From positions 1 through 64,000 of the forward strand of contig DAIDHP010000013.1 of assembly GCA_027459625.1 (NCBI GenBank): DNA of 64,000 nt, given 5' to 3'. The first letter of the stretch is position 1, and every line of letters starts with the position of its first letter. The translations under genes were made by a program, and so were the position numbers. The stretch comes from Chthonomonadales bacterium. GTDB taxonomy: Bacteria; Armatimonadota; Chthonomonadetes; Chthonomonadales; CAJBBX01. Under the pieces are notes generated by a model that saw only the letters and a list, made by a program, of their open reading frames with translations, made no database searches and was not told the origin of the DNA. Below, piece after piece: positions 51,500 to 60,745 of the stretch.

Positions 51500-53484
51500 A
51501 ACCGCGCCGCCTGAAGGCTGAAGAACATTCTATGATTGAAAGTGGAATAGGTCACCAACAGATCTCGTCCTAGAATCGTTCTCGCAACACCAATGTCATA
51601 GTCACGATATTGGGAACCGGAAAACGTTTCAAGCGTGGATGTAAGCATAAGACTCCAACGCGGAGCCAACTGATAGTTAAAATCCGCCGTCGTACTTGAA
51701 CTCGTGGCATCCAATAAGAGGGTGTTATACAGATAGAAGTTCCATTTACTCCCCATGGAAGCCATGAGGTTCAAGCTCAAACGATGGCTTCCCCCGCCAA
51801 GTTGATAGGTTTGCCGGGAGTAATCGTAAGTTAACTGCATATTCGCAAACTGAGTTATCTGTTGGTTTAGCCCCACTGTTCCCAATATGGAAAGTCCGCC
51901 CGTTCCGTAACTCCCTTGCACCCACGAATTCCCGACCGATATTGAGTTATTCAAAGTGGTGGATTTACCGAGGTGAAACTGGGAACTGTTAAACTGCAGG
52001 TGAACGTCCTCCGATGTGCCGTTGCTGACGAACCCAAACGAATTGGAATGGGTGTTAGTGGTTGTGGTACCGAGAGACATGGAATATCCCGAAGAGCCCA
52101 CCTTAATGGGATTCGTTTGCAGGTAGACCTGTCCGTCGAAGGAGTTGGTGGGGATTCCCGAGATGCTTTGGTTCTCAGAAATGCTCAGACCCGAGTACAA
52201 AGACCCAAGTTGGTGGCTAAGGTTCATCGAGCCGAGAATGGATCGATGTTGCGGCAAACTGAGAAAGAATGAGCCTCGGGTGTTCGAATCGAACTCCTGA
52301 CTATGAGACCAATCCGCACCCCAATCCGTTCTGGTAATGCCTGTCAATCCAAATTGACCGGAATATCTTTGATCGACTCCAGGTGAATTGTACGATTGGG
52401 TCACGTCCATGGACCATCCTGGTTCCGTTGCGTACAAACTGTCCCCGGCGGCTTCTGCATGGGTGATTCGGAACACTCCCATGGTATCGGGCGTTAGGTC
52501 GTAATACACAGGAATGTTCATGCTCACCCCTTGACTGCCGACACTGACAAACTGATCCGTGAAAAGTTGGTTGGAGTATAATGGCAGGGAGTAATAGGAC
52601 ATGGATAAAAGAGGCTGACCATCCTGATAAAACTTGGGATGCTTGAACTGGAGCTTTTGCCCTGGAAAATAGACAATCTGGCTGCAGGTTACTAATAGCT
52701 TGGCATTGGATATATCCATCAACTGGTAGAATGCCGGAGAGTATGTGACGGGTTTTTTGAGTATCTTTAAATCCAAAGCTCGGATTTCCACAGGTTTCAG
52801 ATGACCATCCACCTCTGTAATGGCGTACCCGTCTCCGGACATCAATGGGAATATCAACTTGTCGCATTCCAATCTATCCTTGCCCTTGCGTATGATGGTT
52901 CTTCCTTGCGTCTTGACGGTGTTAGTATTACAATCCAATTGCAGCGTATCCGCAAATATCTCAATGTTTCGATATGATAGCACGGCGTTGGGAAGTGTCG
53001 TATCGTAATGATGCTCTAGTTTTCCGATGGCTTGTACAACACGATCGCTGGCGCTATAGATCAACGCCCCTTTGGATTCTATCGTAACATACATATTCCC
53101 CTGCACGGTATCCGCCGGATTATTCGTGAAAATAATATCCGTTTTCGCCAATCCACCGCCTGGAATGATCGCTTGCACCGTGGCATCGCCCACTTGAGTG
53201 GAGGAAATCCTTACTCTCGCGGCACCTCCTTGAACTCGCACCACGGCGGAGGGGCTGAATGTGCCTAAATTGGTCGTGAAGGTGACTTCCGTTCCATCAG
53301 GCATGGGAGAACCTGTGCTGTCAATCGGTTCGGCGATGATCTCGGCGTAATCCTTTCCATCATCCAAGACCGCGGAACGAGTGCAGGTTAAGTGAATCAT
53401 GGGAATGCCAAAACCATACGCGGTAAATGACGCAAATAGCAACAACAATGCAAAGAGGATTACTAAAATGAGGCGGATATTCAT
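51496..53484 (-). CDS. Outer-membrane barrel-like protein with N-terminal Ig-like (Big) domain and OstA/LptA-like region
   Basis: Signal sequence; PMPDGTEVTFTTNLGTFSPSAVVRVQGGAARVRISSTQVGDATVQA; NIEIFADTLQLDCNTNTVKTQGRTIIRKGKDRLECDKLIF; Ser/Thr/Gly-rich beta-strand-like C-terminal half ending in RMFFSLQAARF (terminal Phe). Confidence 0.65.
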   Translation of the reverse strand: MNIRLILVILFALLLLFASFTAYGFGIPMIHLTCTRSAVLDDGKDYAEIIAEPIDSTGSPMPDGTEVTFTTNLGTFSPSAVVRVQGGAARVRISSTQVGDATVQAIIPGGGLAKTDIIFTNNPADTVQGNMYVTIESKGALIYSASDRVVQAIGKLEHHYDTTLPNAVLSYRNIEIFADTLQLDCNTNTVKTQGRTIIRKGKDRLECDKLIFPLMSGDGYAITEVDGHLKPVEIRALDLKILKKPVTYSPAFYQLMDISNAKLLVTCSQIVYFPGQKLQFKHPKFYQDGQPLLSMSYYSLPLYSNQLFTDQFVSVGSQGVSMNIPVYYDLTPDTMGVFRITHAEAAGDSLYATEPGWSMDVTQSYNSPGVDQRYSGQFGLTGITRTDWGADWSHSQEFDSNTRGSFFLSLPQHRSILGSMNLSHQLGSLYSGLSISENQSISGIPTNSFDGQVYLQTNPIKVGSSGYSMSLGTTTTNTHSNSFGFVSNGTSEDVHLQFNSSQFHLGKSTTLNNSISVGNSWVQGSYGTGGLSILGTVGLNQQITQFANMQLTYDYSRQTYQLGGGSHRLSLNLMASMGSKWNFYLYNTLLLDATSSSTTADFNYQLAPRWSLMLTSTLETFSGSQYRDYDIGVARTILGRDLLVTYSTFNHRMFFSLQAARF

Positions 53485-53761
53485 ATCCTTGAAAATTACT
53501 TTTTATCCGAGCGGTGAAATTTAAAGATATCCAGCACTTTTTTTAAATTTAACACGGGTTCATCTTTTCATTAGGAGAACGGTTATAAAAGTCACACTAT
53601 CGATCCGCACAAAGATGTGGCATCGATATCCTCTCAGGTAGTTGCGAAATCGGAGAAAAATATGCTTTTGGATCCGTTGAGGCTAGATCAGATAACGTAA
53701 ATCGAATTTGGCATCCACCTGTTTCAGGAATGAAATTTACAACTATAGGGCAATGCCATGC

Positions 53762-54439
53762 TTATTTTTTCAGAGTGGATGTGGTGGATTTCTCCTTTTT
53801 AGGAATCGAAAGCAGATCATTCATTAATAGATCCCCCGCTTTTCTGGCTGTTTGAACCGCGATTTGATTCTCTGTCATACTCATTTCGGAGGGGGAACTG
53901 ATCGTCCTCGCAGCTAACTTAAGCACCACTTTCTTAGTTACATCCACTAATCGAGCGCTTACAGTTATCTCCAGCGTATGCTTGTCCGGGTCATAGTTAT
54001 ATTCATCTACGGATCCAACCATGGCGATGGTGTAATCCAAACCTTTTGTTAGCTTCACTAACTTGATGTTATCATCGGAGAATGGGGGTTTGGATCCGTC
54101 CGAAGTAATCACATTATCCGCTACCATCCTTTTAATGGTTGGGAATGACCAACTATAGCGCATCACGGAATATTCTTTGGTCACTTCCAGTCGGGATATC
54201 GCCACATCGTTTAACATATTGGTGACGTTTGTTATATCGTTCGTAATGGAAGGATCCACATCAAAAGGAAAGAACAGTAACCTTGTCCTATGTATCTCCA
54301 CCGTCTTCTTGGATACAGCTTTGGCGTTGGCGGGATTAATGCATATCACAACTAATGCCATCGCCAATCCAAGGGCTATGAGTGACAAATAACGTAATCG
54401 CGGAGATGACGTTTTTTTCATCTTTAATCCCTTCTTCAA
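53762..54439 (-). CDS. Secreted hypothetical protein (225 aa)
   Basis: N-terminal hydrophobic signal LRYLSLIALGLAMALVVICINPANA; RTRLLFFPFDVDPSITNDITNVTNMLNDVAISRL. Confidence 0.6.
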   Translation of the reverse strand: MKKGLKMKKTSSPRLRYLSLIALGLAMALVVICINPANAKAVSKKTVEIHRTRLLFFPFDVDPSITNDITNVTNMLNDVAISRLEVTKEYSVMRYSWSFPTIKRMVADNVITSDGSKPPFSDDNIKLVKLTKGLDYTIAMVGSVDEYNYDPDKHTLEITVSARLVDVTKKVVLKLAARTISSPSEMSMTENQIAVQTARKAGDLLMNDLLSIPKKEKSTTSTLKK

Positions 54440-54444
54440 TTGAT

Positions 54445-54533
54445 TAAGGTGATTGCAAAATTCATATAATAGTCTAAAATCGACTCTTTATTCATGCCGA
54501 ATAATCGGAATAATGAATTTTGCAATTCCTTAC
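54445..54533. repeat. Palindromic intergenic repeat, copy C
   Basis: Left TAAGGTGATTGCAAAATTCAT; right ATGAATTTTGCAATTCCTTAC; 14-bp perfect inner IR (ATTGCAAAATTCAT). Confidence 0.75.
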
Positions 54534-54587
54534 AATATAAGTATATATAAGGAATAGATCCGTCGAGCGGCACTCGACGGATCGGAA

Positions 54588-57437
54588 TTAGCGAATGATT
54601 AGGTGCGGAATTACGATGCGAGCGGATTGCCCGTCGGGAGTAACTCCGGTAATTTGCACCAAATAGGCGCCGCTTGGAACTGATTTGCCTGAAGCGTCCT
54701 TGTAATCCCAGCCGATTTGAACTGACCGCGATGTCATCGGTTCCGAACCAAGATCGCGAATGGTTTGACCGCTAGCATTCAACACCTTGATTGTGATCTG
54801 AGCATTCTGCGTCGCTGACAGGGATATCGTTGCGGCAGTGTTCCCTCTGGTGGGTACGATGTTCCAACTAGTGAAACGGAATGCACCGGCTGCCATCCTC
54901 GGCTCGGATAGTATGTTAAGGTCTTTTATACCTGTGGATCCGCTGGATATGGTGACGGATGAGGTTTGATTCATTACCCATCTCTGATTTGAAGAGGGAT
55001 CTTCAAGCACAAGTTCGTTGGACCGTGGCAGATTTTGAATATTCGGCCAATTCAATATCACCTGCGTATTCGGTGTTTTCGTTGTGATTTGAATGTTCCA
55101 CTGCTTCTGCGTCACGGATGCCGATCGAATATCCTGAGCGTATAGCCCGCTTCTGGATCCCCAGTCCTTGTGCACGATGGATAGCGATACATTACCAATG
55201 GACGGTGGCTTTGCGATATCGGAAGTATTATAGCCATCCGAGCCATTTGACGATACGCCGATGAAATTCCATGCGTCCGTGCTGTTTTCCGCTTTTGCAA
55301 CCAATTGCAGCGTCCAGTTGGTCGACACCATCTTGCTGGATGTAGTCGTCGTGGTCGTGTTTGTCGGTGGGATCAGCAGATTGTCCGTCGGCTTGTTAAA
55401 TATAAGAGTGACATTTGGCTGATTAGCCTTTACCCAATATCCGACAAACGGCTCCATTGGTGTGTTGAAATTCTGATCAAAGCGATAATCCTGAGCATTC
55501 GAATCAAACCAATAGAGAGTGGAATCTATCCAGTTATGCTGCAGGTCTGACGCGGTTTGCACAGGCAATGGAGTGAACGTCGCTCCGGGAGCGTTCGGAT
55601 TGTAATATTGGACCTGAACTTCCGCCCATCTTATCGGATATAGGAATGGGTTGCCGATGATATTCCACCCTTGGTTGAGCTTCAACGAGTAAGAGGAGGT
55701 GGTGGACGGGAGAGGTGTCGCTCCCTGTAGATTAACGGTCGTCTGGCTTGGAAGGTTCAGGAAATACCCCTGCCCGGGCTGAAGCAATTGAGCGGATTGA
55801 TAAGCTCCAACATTTTCATTCCATTGCAGGAACCGAGTGATGGAAGGCAGCCCGGTTGCAGTGGCAGGTGTCGGATCCGTAAAATTGTACGGGAATGACA
55901 CCATTTGCAGCGCGCCTTGGAATGTTTGAATCGGCAAGGCGGGAATATCAATGGATTTAGATAGGGATTTCCCCACTCCAAATGTCGCATCCGCGATGCT
56001 TACCAAGATGGTTTTCGTACCGGATGATGATCCGTCCGCCTGTGCCTGCCATGAGAACACACCCTCGCTATAGGGGGCAATCGTTGTGATGGACTGTGTT
56101 GCGTTCTGCCCCGTGAGTAAGTTTAACCCCGAAGGCAGGTTCAACGACACAGTGACATTATTCAGTGCGGTTGAAGTGGTATTCTGCACATATGTGTAGA
56201 TTGTGATGGGGTTAGGCGAAAGTTGTGCGGCTAATGTTGTTTGAGTCGGATCCGGAGTGTATTTTATCGCGTCCGGCGCATCCAGACATACCGCGTAAGG
56301 GTCGTCAAAATTATATACCCCGTGCTGTCTGCCAAACGTTGCAGTTATCGTATTGCTTTGCGTTGGAAGATACAGGGTTGGGTAATAATACAGAGCCGCC
56401 TCGGCGTTTCCGCCGGCTGAGGAAAAGTTGTTGGTCGGATTCGGTGTGAATGACCATAACACGGACGGGGGGGTTCCCTGCCCGTTCGCAAATTTCGTTG
56501 GCGCGGCGAAGCCAACCTCATTTGGAACAGTTGGAATAATGCTGCCGGAAGAGGGCGGAGCTAATGTGGCTCCAACGCTATCGTTCGTGTTAGGATCCAC
56601 AACTCGATAATAAGATGGCATCGGAGGAGTTTTCAGGTCCGTTTCCACATTGATCGGAGCCTGATTATCTGTCAACACCGGTCCATCCGGAACGCCATTT
56701 GGCCCCTGATAATCCTGGCAAAATCGCAAACCGATGGTATGTACCACAGTATCCTGGTTGATAATCGTGAACTTGTAGACCACCATATCATGGACCAGAT
56801 ACATATCCAAATCCACTTCAATTTGGGGAGTGGTTAGTTTGTTCACGATGATCGGCAATGTTTGCCATTTCGCCACAATATGATTTTCACCTGGAATGAC
56901 AGTCGGAGGCTCAAGCCATTGACCCGTAGCCGCGAAAGTGGATGTTCCGGTGTCTCCGAATATCAAATCCCAGCCCGGAGCCTGAACAGTGGTGGTTGTT
57001 CCAGTACCAGTACCAGTGCCCGTTCCGGTGCCTGTTCCCGTGCCTGTTCCCGTTCCGGCGGTGGTCACCGCCTGCGTCCCTCCGTCAATACGGATAGTCA
57101 CATAGCTCTGTTCCGTCGCGCTTACAACCGAATTCATCAGTGTATTGGTCGAGGAACCAACTTCAGCCACAGCAAAACGACCCGCAACATTTGTTGAGTT
57201 TAACTGACCACTAACCCCAACTGACGCGGAAATATAATTGTTTTGTATGGTAACGAAAACTTGCGCGAAGGAAACGGTCGCGCATACAAGCATCACGACA
57301 AATGCCGCAGTGAATAAACCAATTTTACGGGCAATATCGCCAGCGCAATTGCACGCCATGAATATGGTCCTCCCTGATGTCTCCGTATATGCCCGGAGTC
57401 TTCCCCGTCTAACAGCAAACATGAACAAATCGCTCAT
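54588..57437 (-). CDS. Large secreted protein with (TG)n tract and C-terminal FlgD-Ig-like module
   Basis: GTGTGTGTGTGTGTGTGT; QGWNIIGNPF; HKDWGSRSGLYAQDIRS; ITIKVLNASGQTIRDLGSEP...GWDYKDASGKSVPSGAYLVQITGVTPDGQSARIVIPHLIIR. Confidence 0.75.
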   Translation of the reverse strand: MSDLFMFAVRRGRLRAYTETSGRTIFMACNCAGDIARKIGLFTAAFVVMLVCATVSFAQVFVTIQNNYISASVGVSGQLNSTNVAGRFAVAEVGSSTNTLMNSVVSATEQSYVTIRIDGGTQAVTTAGTGTGTGTGTGTGTGTGTGTTTTVQAPGWDLIFGDTGTSTFAATGQWLEPPTVIPGENHIVAKWQTLPIIVNKLTTPQIEVDLDMYLVHDMVVYKFTIINQDTVVHTIGLRFCQDYQGPNGVPDGPVLTDNQAPINVETDLKTPPMPSYYRVVDPNTNDSVGATLAPPSSGSIIPTVPNEVGFAAPTKFANGQGTPPSVLWSFTPNPTNNFSSAGGNAEAALYYYPTLYLPTQSNTITATFGRQHGVYNFDDPYAVCLDAPDAIKYTPDPTQTTLAAQLSPNPITIYTYVQNTTSTALNNVTVSLNLPSGLNLLTGQNATQSITTIAPYSEGVFSWQAQADGSSSGTKTILVSIADATFGVGKSLSKSIDIPALPIQTFQGALQMVSFPYNFTDPTPATATGLPSITRFLQWNENVGAYQSAQLLQPGQGYFLNLPSQTTVNLQGATPLPSTTSSYSLKLNQGWNIIGNPFLYPIRWAEVQVQYYNPNAPGATFTPLPVQTASDLQHNWIDSTLYWFDSNAQDYRFDQNFNTPMEPFVGYWVKANQPNVTLIFNKPTDNLLIPPTNTTTTTTSSKMVSTNWTLQLVAKAENSTDAWNFIGVSSNGSDGYNTSDIAKPPSIGNVSLSIVHKDWGSRSGLYAQDIRSASVTQKQWNIQITTKTPNTQVILNWPNIQNLPRSNELVLEDPSSNQRWVMNQTSSVTISSGSTGIKDLNILSEPRMAAGAFRFTSWNIVPTRGNTAATISLSATQNAQITIKVLNASGQTIRDLGSEPMTSRSVQIGWDYKDASGKSVPSGAYLVQITGVTPDGQSARIVIPHLIIR

Positions 57438-57510
57438 TCCTCATACTCTAATTCCGGAATGAATTTGAGTCGGATTGGGAGAGCGCTTTGGCGATCTCCC
57501 AACCTACCAA

Positions 57511-60500
57511 CTATCTCAATACGGTGAAGGGCTGAATAGCTCTTACAACCTCACCGTTTGAATTAACGGCGGTAACTTCCACGAGATACGTGCCCATAGG
57601 CACCGACCTCCCGTTCATATCCTTGCCATTCCACACCATGTTTACGGTTCCGGTGCTAACGGCGCGGCTCGCTAACTCAGATATGGCCTGACCGGTGGCA
57701 TTTATAATCTGCACTTTACAGGTAGCATTACCGGAGATGGTGAACCCGATGTTCGTCGTGCCAACCCCTCTTCCTCCAACGGAATTCGCAAAGAGATTCA
57801 TAATCCGTATCTCGTTATTGAGACTTGTATCGGATGTGATTGTGTATTTACGTGATTGCGAACCCGGGGCGGACTGGAACGACACGGATGATGTGGATCG
57901 CATATTTGTAACTTGCCCTGTGACGTTATCCTTGATTAGCAATGTGACGCCCCTAGGTAACCTGCTGGTATCCCAGCTTACAATCACGCTTTTATTAACT
58001 TGGTCCGTGCTTACCTCGATATTCCAACTCTTTGAACCGCTCATGGACTGTAAGTCTTGTGAGTAAACGCCAGACCGGTTCCCCCAATCCGTATGCACAG
58101 CGCCTATGGACACGTAAGGCGACACGAGCGGAGGCTTGGGAATATCCATTCGGGTCAAACTATCGGACGCCTGAGCGTTCTGACCTATGTAGTTCTGAGA
58201 ATCCCTTAGGCTTCCACATGAGGCGATTAGCTGCACGGACCATCCCTTGCCGGTATTGGTATTTACCGCAGGAACGGTAACGGACCGCGTTAGCGTTAAA
58301 GGTGGAACCACAAGAGAGATATTACTGGATGTCGTAAGCGCAATCCAATATCCCTGCCAAGGTTGAAGTAATCCATTAGGCAATGTCTCCACTTGGTACC
58401 CGGCGGAGGTGTAATTGTAAATATCTGGAAGCAGGTAACCCGCATCCGCAGCCTGTCCTATGGTCATTCGTCCTCCGGGAGTATCCACCAAAACGGAGTT
58501 GAAAGGCACCGTGTAGGGGAATGGATCACCGATCATATTCCAGGATATAGCGATACCATTGCCCGTGCCGGGGGTGCTGCTCGGCTGCAACGGAATGACG
58601 ACAGGCGAGTTGGTCAACGGCTGCCCCTTGGTAAGCACCGATATGGACGTTTGAAAAATTCCAAAATATCCAAGCCCGATAGGAGCCACGGATGTGGTCG
58701 AGCCATCGGGATGCGGCTGCGCCCCAGGCGGATTGAAGGATGCGAACGAGTTTTGCGTCCCTGAGGAATTGTAAAACTCATAGGATTGCGCCGCGTTGTT
58801 CCAGCGAGATAGCGAGAAAGATGAGCCGAAATAATTCGACGGAGTCGTGTTTGAAGCGTAATACGGGATGGAGAAAAACTGCAATCCCGTTGCTAATTGA
58901 TGCGGCACGATAACAAACGTCACCGAATCGGTAACGGGAGTGGTGGATATCGTCGGATTCACCCCCGAAACGGCTATCACATGCTTTCCGGGTGACAAAG
59001 TCTCATTAGTGATAACTACATCGTATTGTACCGGACTGGAGCTTGATGATGATGTAATCGCGTTTTGGACTTCCGATTGGGTCGGAGTATAATTCGTTCC
59101 ATCGAATGTGATGGTGAGGTCCGCAAGAGGAACCTGGTAAACTCGTATGTCCACATAGGGGTTCAGCGACTCCACAGGCTGCGGTGTTACCGCTCCCGCT
59201 TGCAGAGAGGCTTTCCCGCCTGCGCCTTGTGGTGAAAGAATGATGACATTGGAAACCACTTTTTGCAGAGCCGCATTCAAATCCACAATTCCCGCACCAT
59301 AGAAAGCGTGGGTTGGGTCGGGAGTTGTGCCGGCTTGGACGGTGGATGTAAGGTCGCTAACCACTTGATCCGGGGTCACTCCCGGAACGGATAGTAACAA
59401 CGCCGCCGCACCGGAAACCTGCGGGGTCGCCATGGAGGTGCCCTCAAGATAATCATATCCAGGCGTATTCACGCTCGATGTGGCTGCCATTGGAATCGTG
59501 CTGTAAATACCGTTGTCCGTTGGCTCATCCCCTCCAGGAGCGGCTATTGTAGTGTAAGGCCGCGCCTCGGAATAGGATGAATGCTCCTTTCCTTTTCCGC
59601 ACGCAGCCACGCACATGATATGAACCGGGTCCACTTGGCAAAGATAGGCGGGATCGGATGCCCAATTCTGCTCGGCGACGCCTCCATCCGTTCCAGCATA
59701 ATTATTTCCGGCTGCGATGCAAAATATGATTCCTTCTTTTGCGAGAGTCAATATCTCTTGATCATGAGGGGACAAATTGGCTAAGTCGGGCGTATCGTTT
59801 TGAACCAATGCGCCGAGACTCAAATTCACCACAAACTGCATGGTTGGATTTGCCTGTTTCTCTTGGAGGATATACTGAAACGCGCTAAGCAATGCCGCGT
59901 CCGTAAAGCCCCCGTTTTCGGTGCCTGCGCAAATAGGCAGGAGTTTCACATTATTCCAATCCACCCCGCATATCCCAATTCCATTGTTTCCTTGAGCGAG
60001 TGCTATCCCCGCCACGTGAGTTCCGTGTATATCCACGGATGGAGTCACGGGATTAGGGTTGTTTGTTATGGTCGGAGTGTTAATGGTATTGATGCCGGGC
60101 AATAATCTGCTCGCAGGAAATTCATCGGAGTGGTTGGCTATATCCACGCCGGTATCCACCACGCATACCGCAACGTTCGATTCCCCCTTCTCCATCACCC
60201 AAGCCTCGGGGCAATTCATCAGCAGCTTGTCCCATTGATTAGTGAACCCTGGATCGTTTGGGGTAACGGAAGGAGTGGTTGTGGTAGTCGTGCCTGTCTG
60301 ATAGATATACAATATATTGTTTGGTCCCGCGTATATAACTTTGCCCGAAGCTTTCAAAGCGGCGACAGCATTAAGTGTGTCGGTATCCGTGGCGGAACTT
60401 CCCAGTTGCAAACGATATGCGATTTGATTTCCCGCCGTATCAACCGCCCCGAATGACTGTACCACTGTAGCGTTAACGGTGGACGCAAGAGTCGTCACGT

Positions 60501-60663
60501 CATTGGGAGACATGGCCTTGGGGACCGTAATCATGATTTGTCCCGTTACAAACGTCTTACGATTGCCGCCGTTATTAACAGCCATGGCGGAATTGACATT
60601 GACGATCGTGCATAACAGGATCGCCATACATATGAGTAGAAATTCTCGGATACCTGACCTCAT
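57511..60663 (-). CDS. Subtilisin-like (S8) serine peptidase with C-terminal FlgD-Ig-like module
   Basis: VAVCVVDTGVDIANHSDEFP; DIHGTHVAGIALAQGNNGIG; GTSMATPQVSGAAALLLS; C-terminus VPMGTYLVEVTAVNSNGEVVRAIQPFTVLR. Confidence 0.92.
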   Translation of the reverse strand: MRSGIREFLLICMAILLCTIVNVNSAMAVNNGGNRKTFVTGQIMITVPKAMSPNDVTTLASTVNATVVQSFGAVDTAGNQIAYRLQLGSSATDTDTLNAVAALKASGKVIYAGPNNILYIYQTGTTTTTTPSVTPNDPGFTNQWDKLLMNCPEAWVMEKGESNVAVCVVDTGVDIANHSDEFPASRLLPGINTINTPTITNNPNPVTPSVDIHGTHVAGIALAQGNNGIGICGVDWNNVKLLPICAGTENGGFTDAALLSAFQYILQEKQANPTMQFVVNLSLGALVQNDTPDLANLSPHDQEILTLAKEGIIFCIAAGNNYAGTDGGVAEQNWASDPAYLCQVDPVHIMCVAACGKGKEHSSYSEARPYTTIAAPGGDEPTDNGIYSTIPMAATSSVNTPGYDYLEGTSMATPQVSGAAALLLSVPGVTPDQVVSDLTSTVQAGTTPDPTHAFYGAGIVDLNAALQKVVSNVIILSPQGAGGKASLQAGAVTPQPVESLNPYVDIRVYQVPLADLTITFDGTNYTPTQSEVQNAITSSSSSSPVQYDVVITNETLSPGKHVIAVSGVNPTISTTPVTDSVTFVIVPHQLATGLQFFSIPYYASNTTPSNYFGSSFSLSRWNNAAQSYEFYNSSGTQNSFASFNPPGAQPHPDGSTTSVAPIGLGYFGIFQTSISVLTKGQPLTNSPVVIPLQPSSTPGTGNGIAISWNMIGDPFPYTVPFNSVLVDTPGGRMTIGQAADAGYLLPDIYNYTSAGYQVETLPNGLLQPWQGYWIALTTSSNISLVVPPLTLTRSVTVPAVNTNTGKGWSVQLIASCGSLRDSQNYIGQNAQASDSLTRMDIPKPPLVSPYVSIGAVHTDWGNRSGVYSQDLQSMSGSKSWNIEVSTDQVNKSVIVSWDTSRLPRGVTLLIKDNVTGQVTNMRSTSSVSFQSAPGSQSRKYTITSDTSLNNEIRIMNLFANSVGGRGVGTTNIGFTISGNATCKVQIINATGQAISELASRAVSTGTVNMVWNGKDMNGRSVPMGTYLVEVTAVNSNGEVVRAIQPFTVLR

Positions 60664-60745
60664 TATTCAAACTCCTGTCAGAGTAACTCGGTCCGTCCGA
60701 AGACGGACTCGAGTTTCTTTGATGCGTAGCTACGAACTTCAGGTT

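Noticed and set aside
53635-53756. Possible palindromic repeat copy (GGTAGTTGCGAAATC ... GAAATTTACAACTATAGG), sharing AGATCAGATAACG with ~17948
   Set aside because: Arms have several mismatches; a 13-nt match is expected by chance in a 64-kb window.
56995-57070. Hexamer repeat array considered as a CRISPR or regulatory repeat
   Set aside because: It is an in-frame coding low-complexity tract (Thr-Gly) with no spacers.
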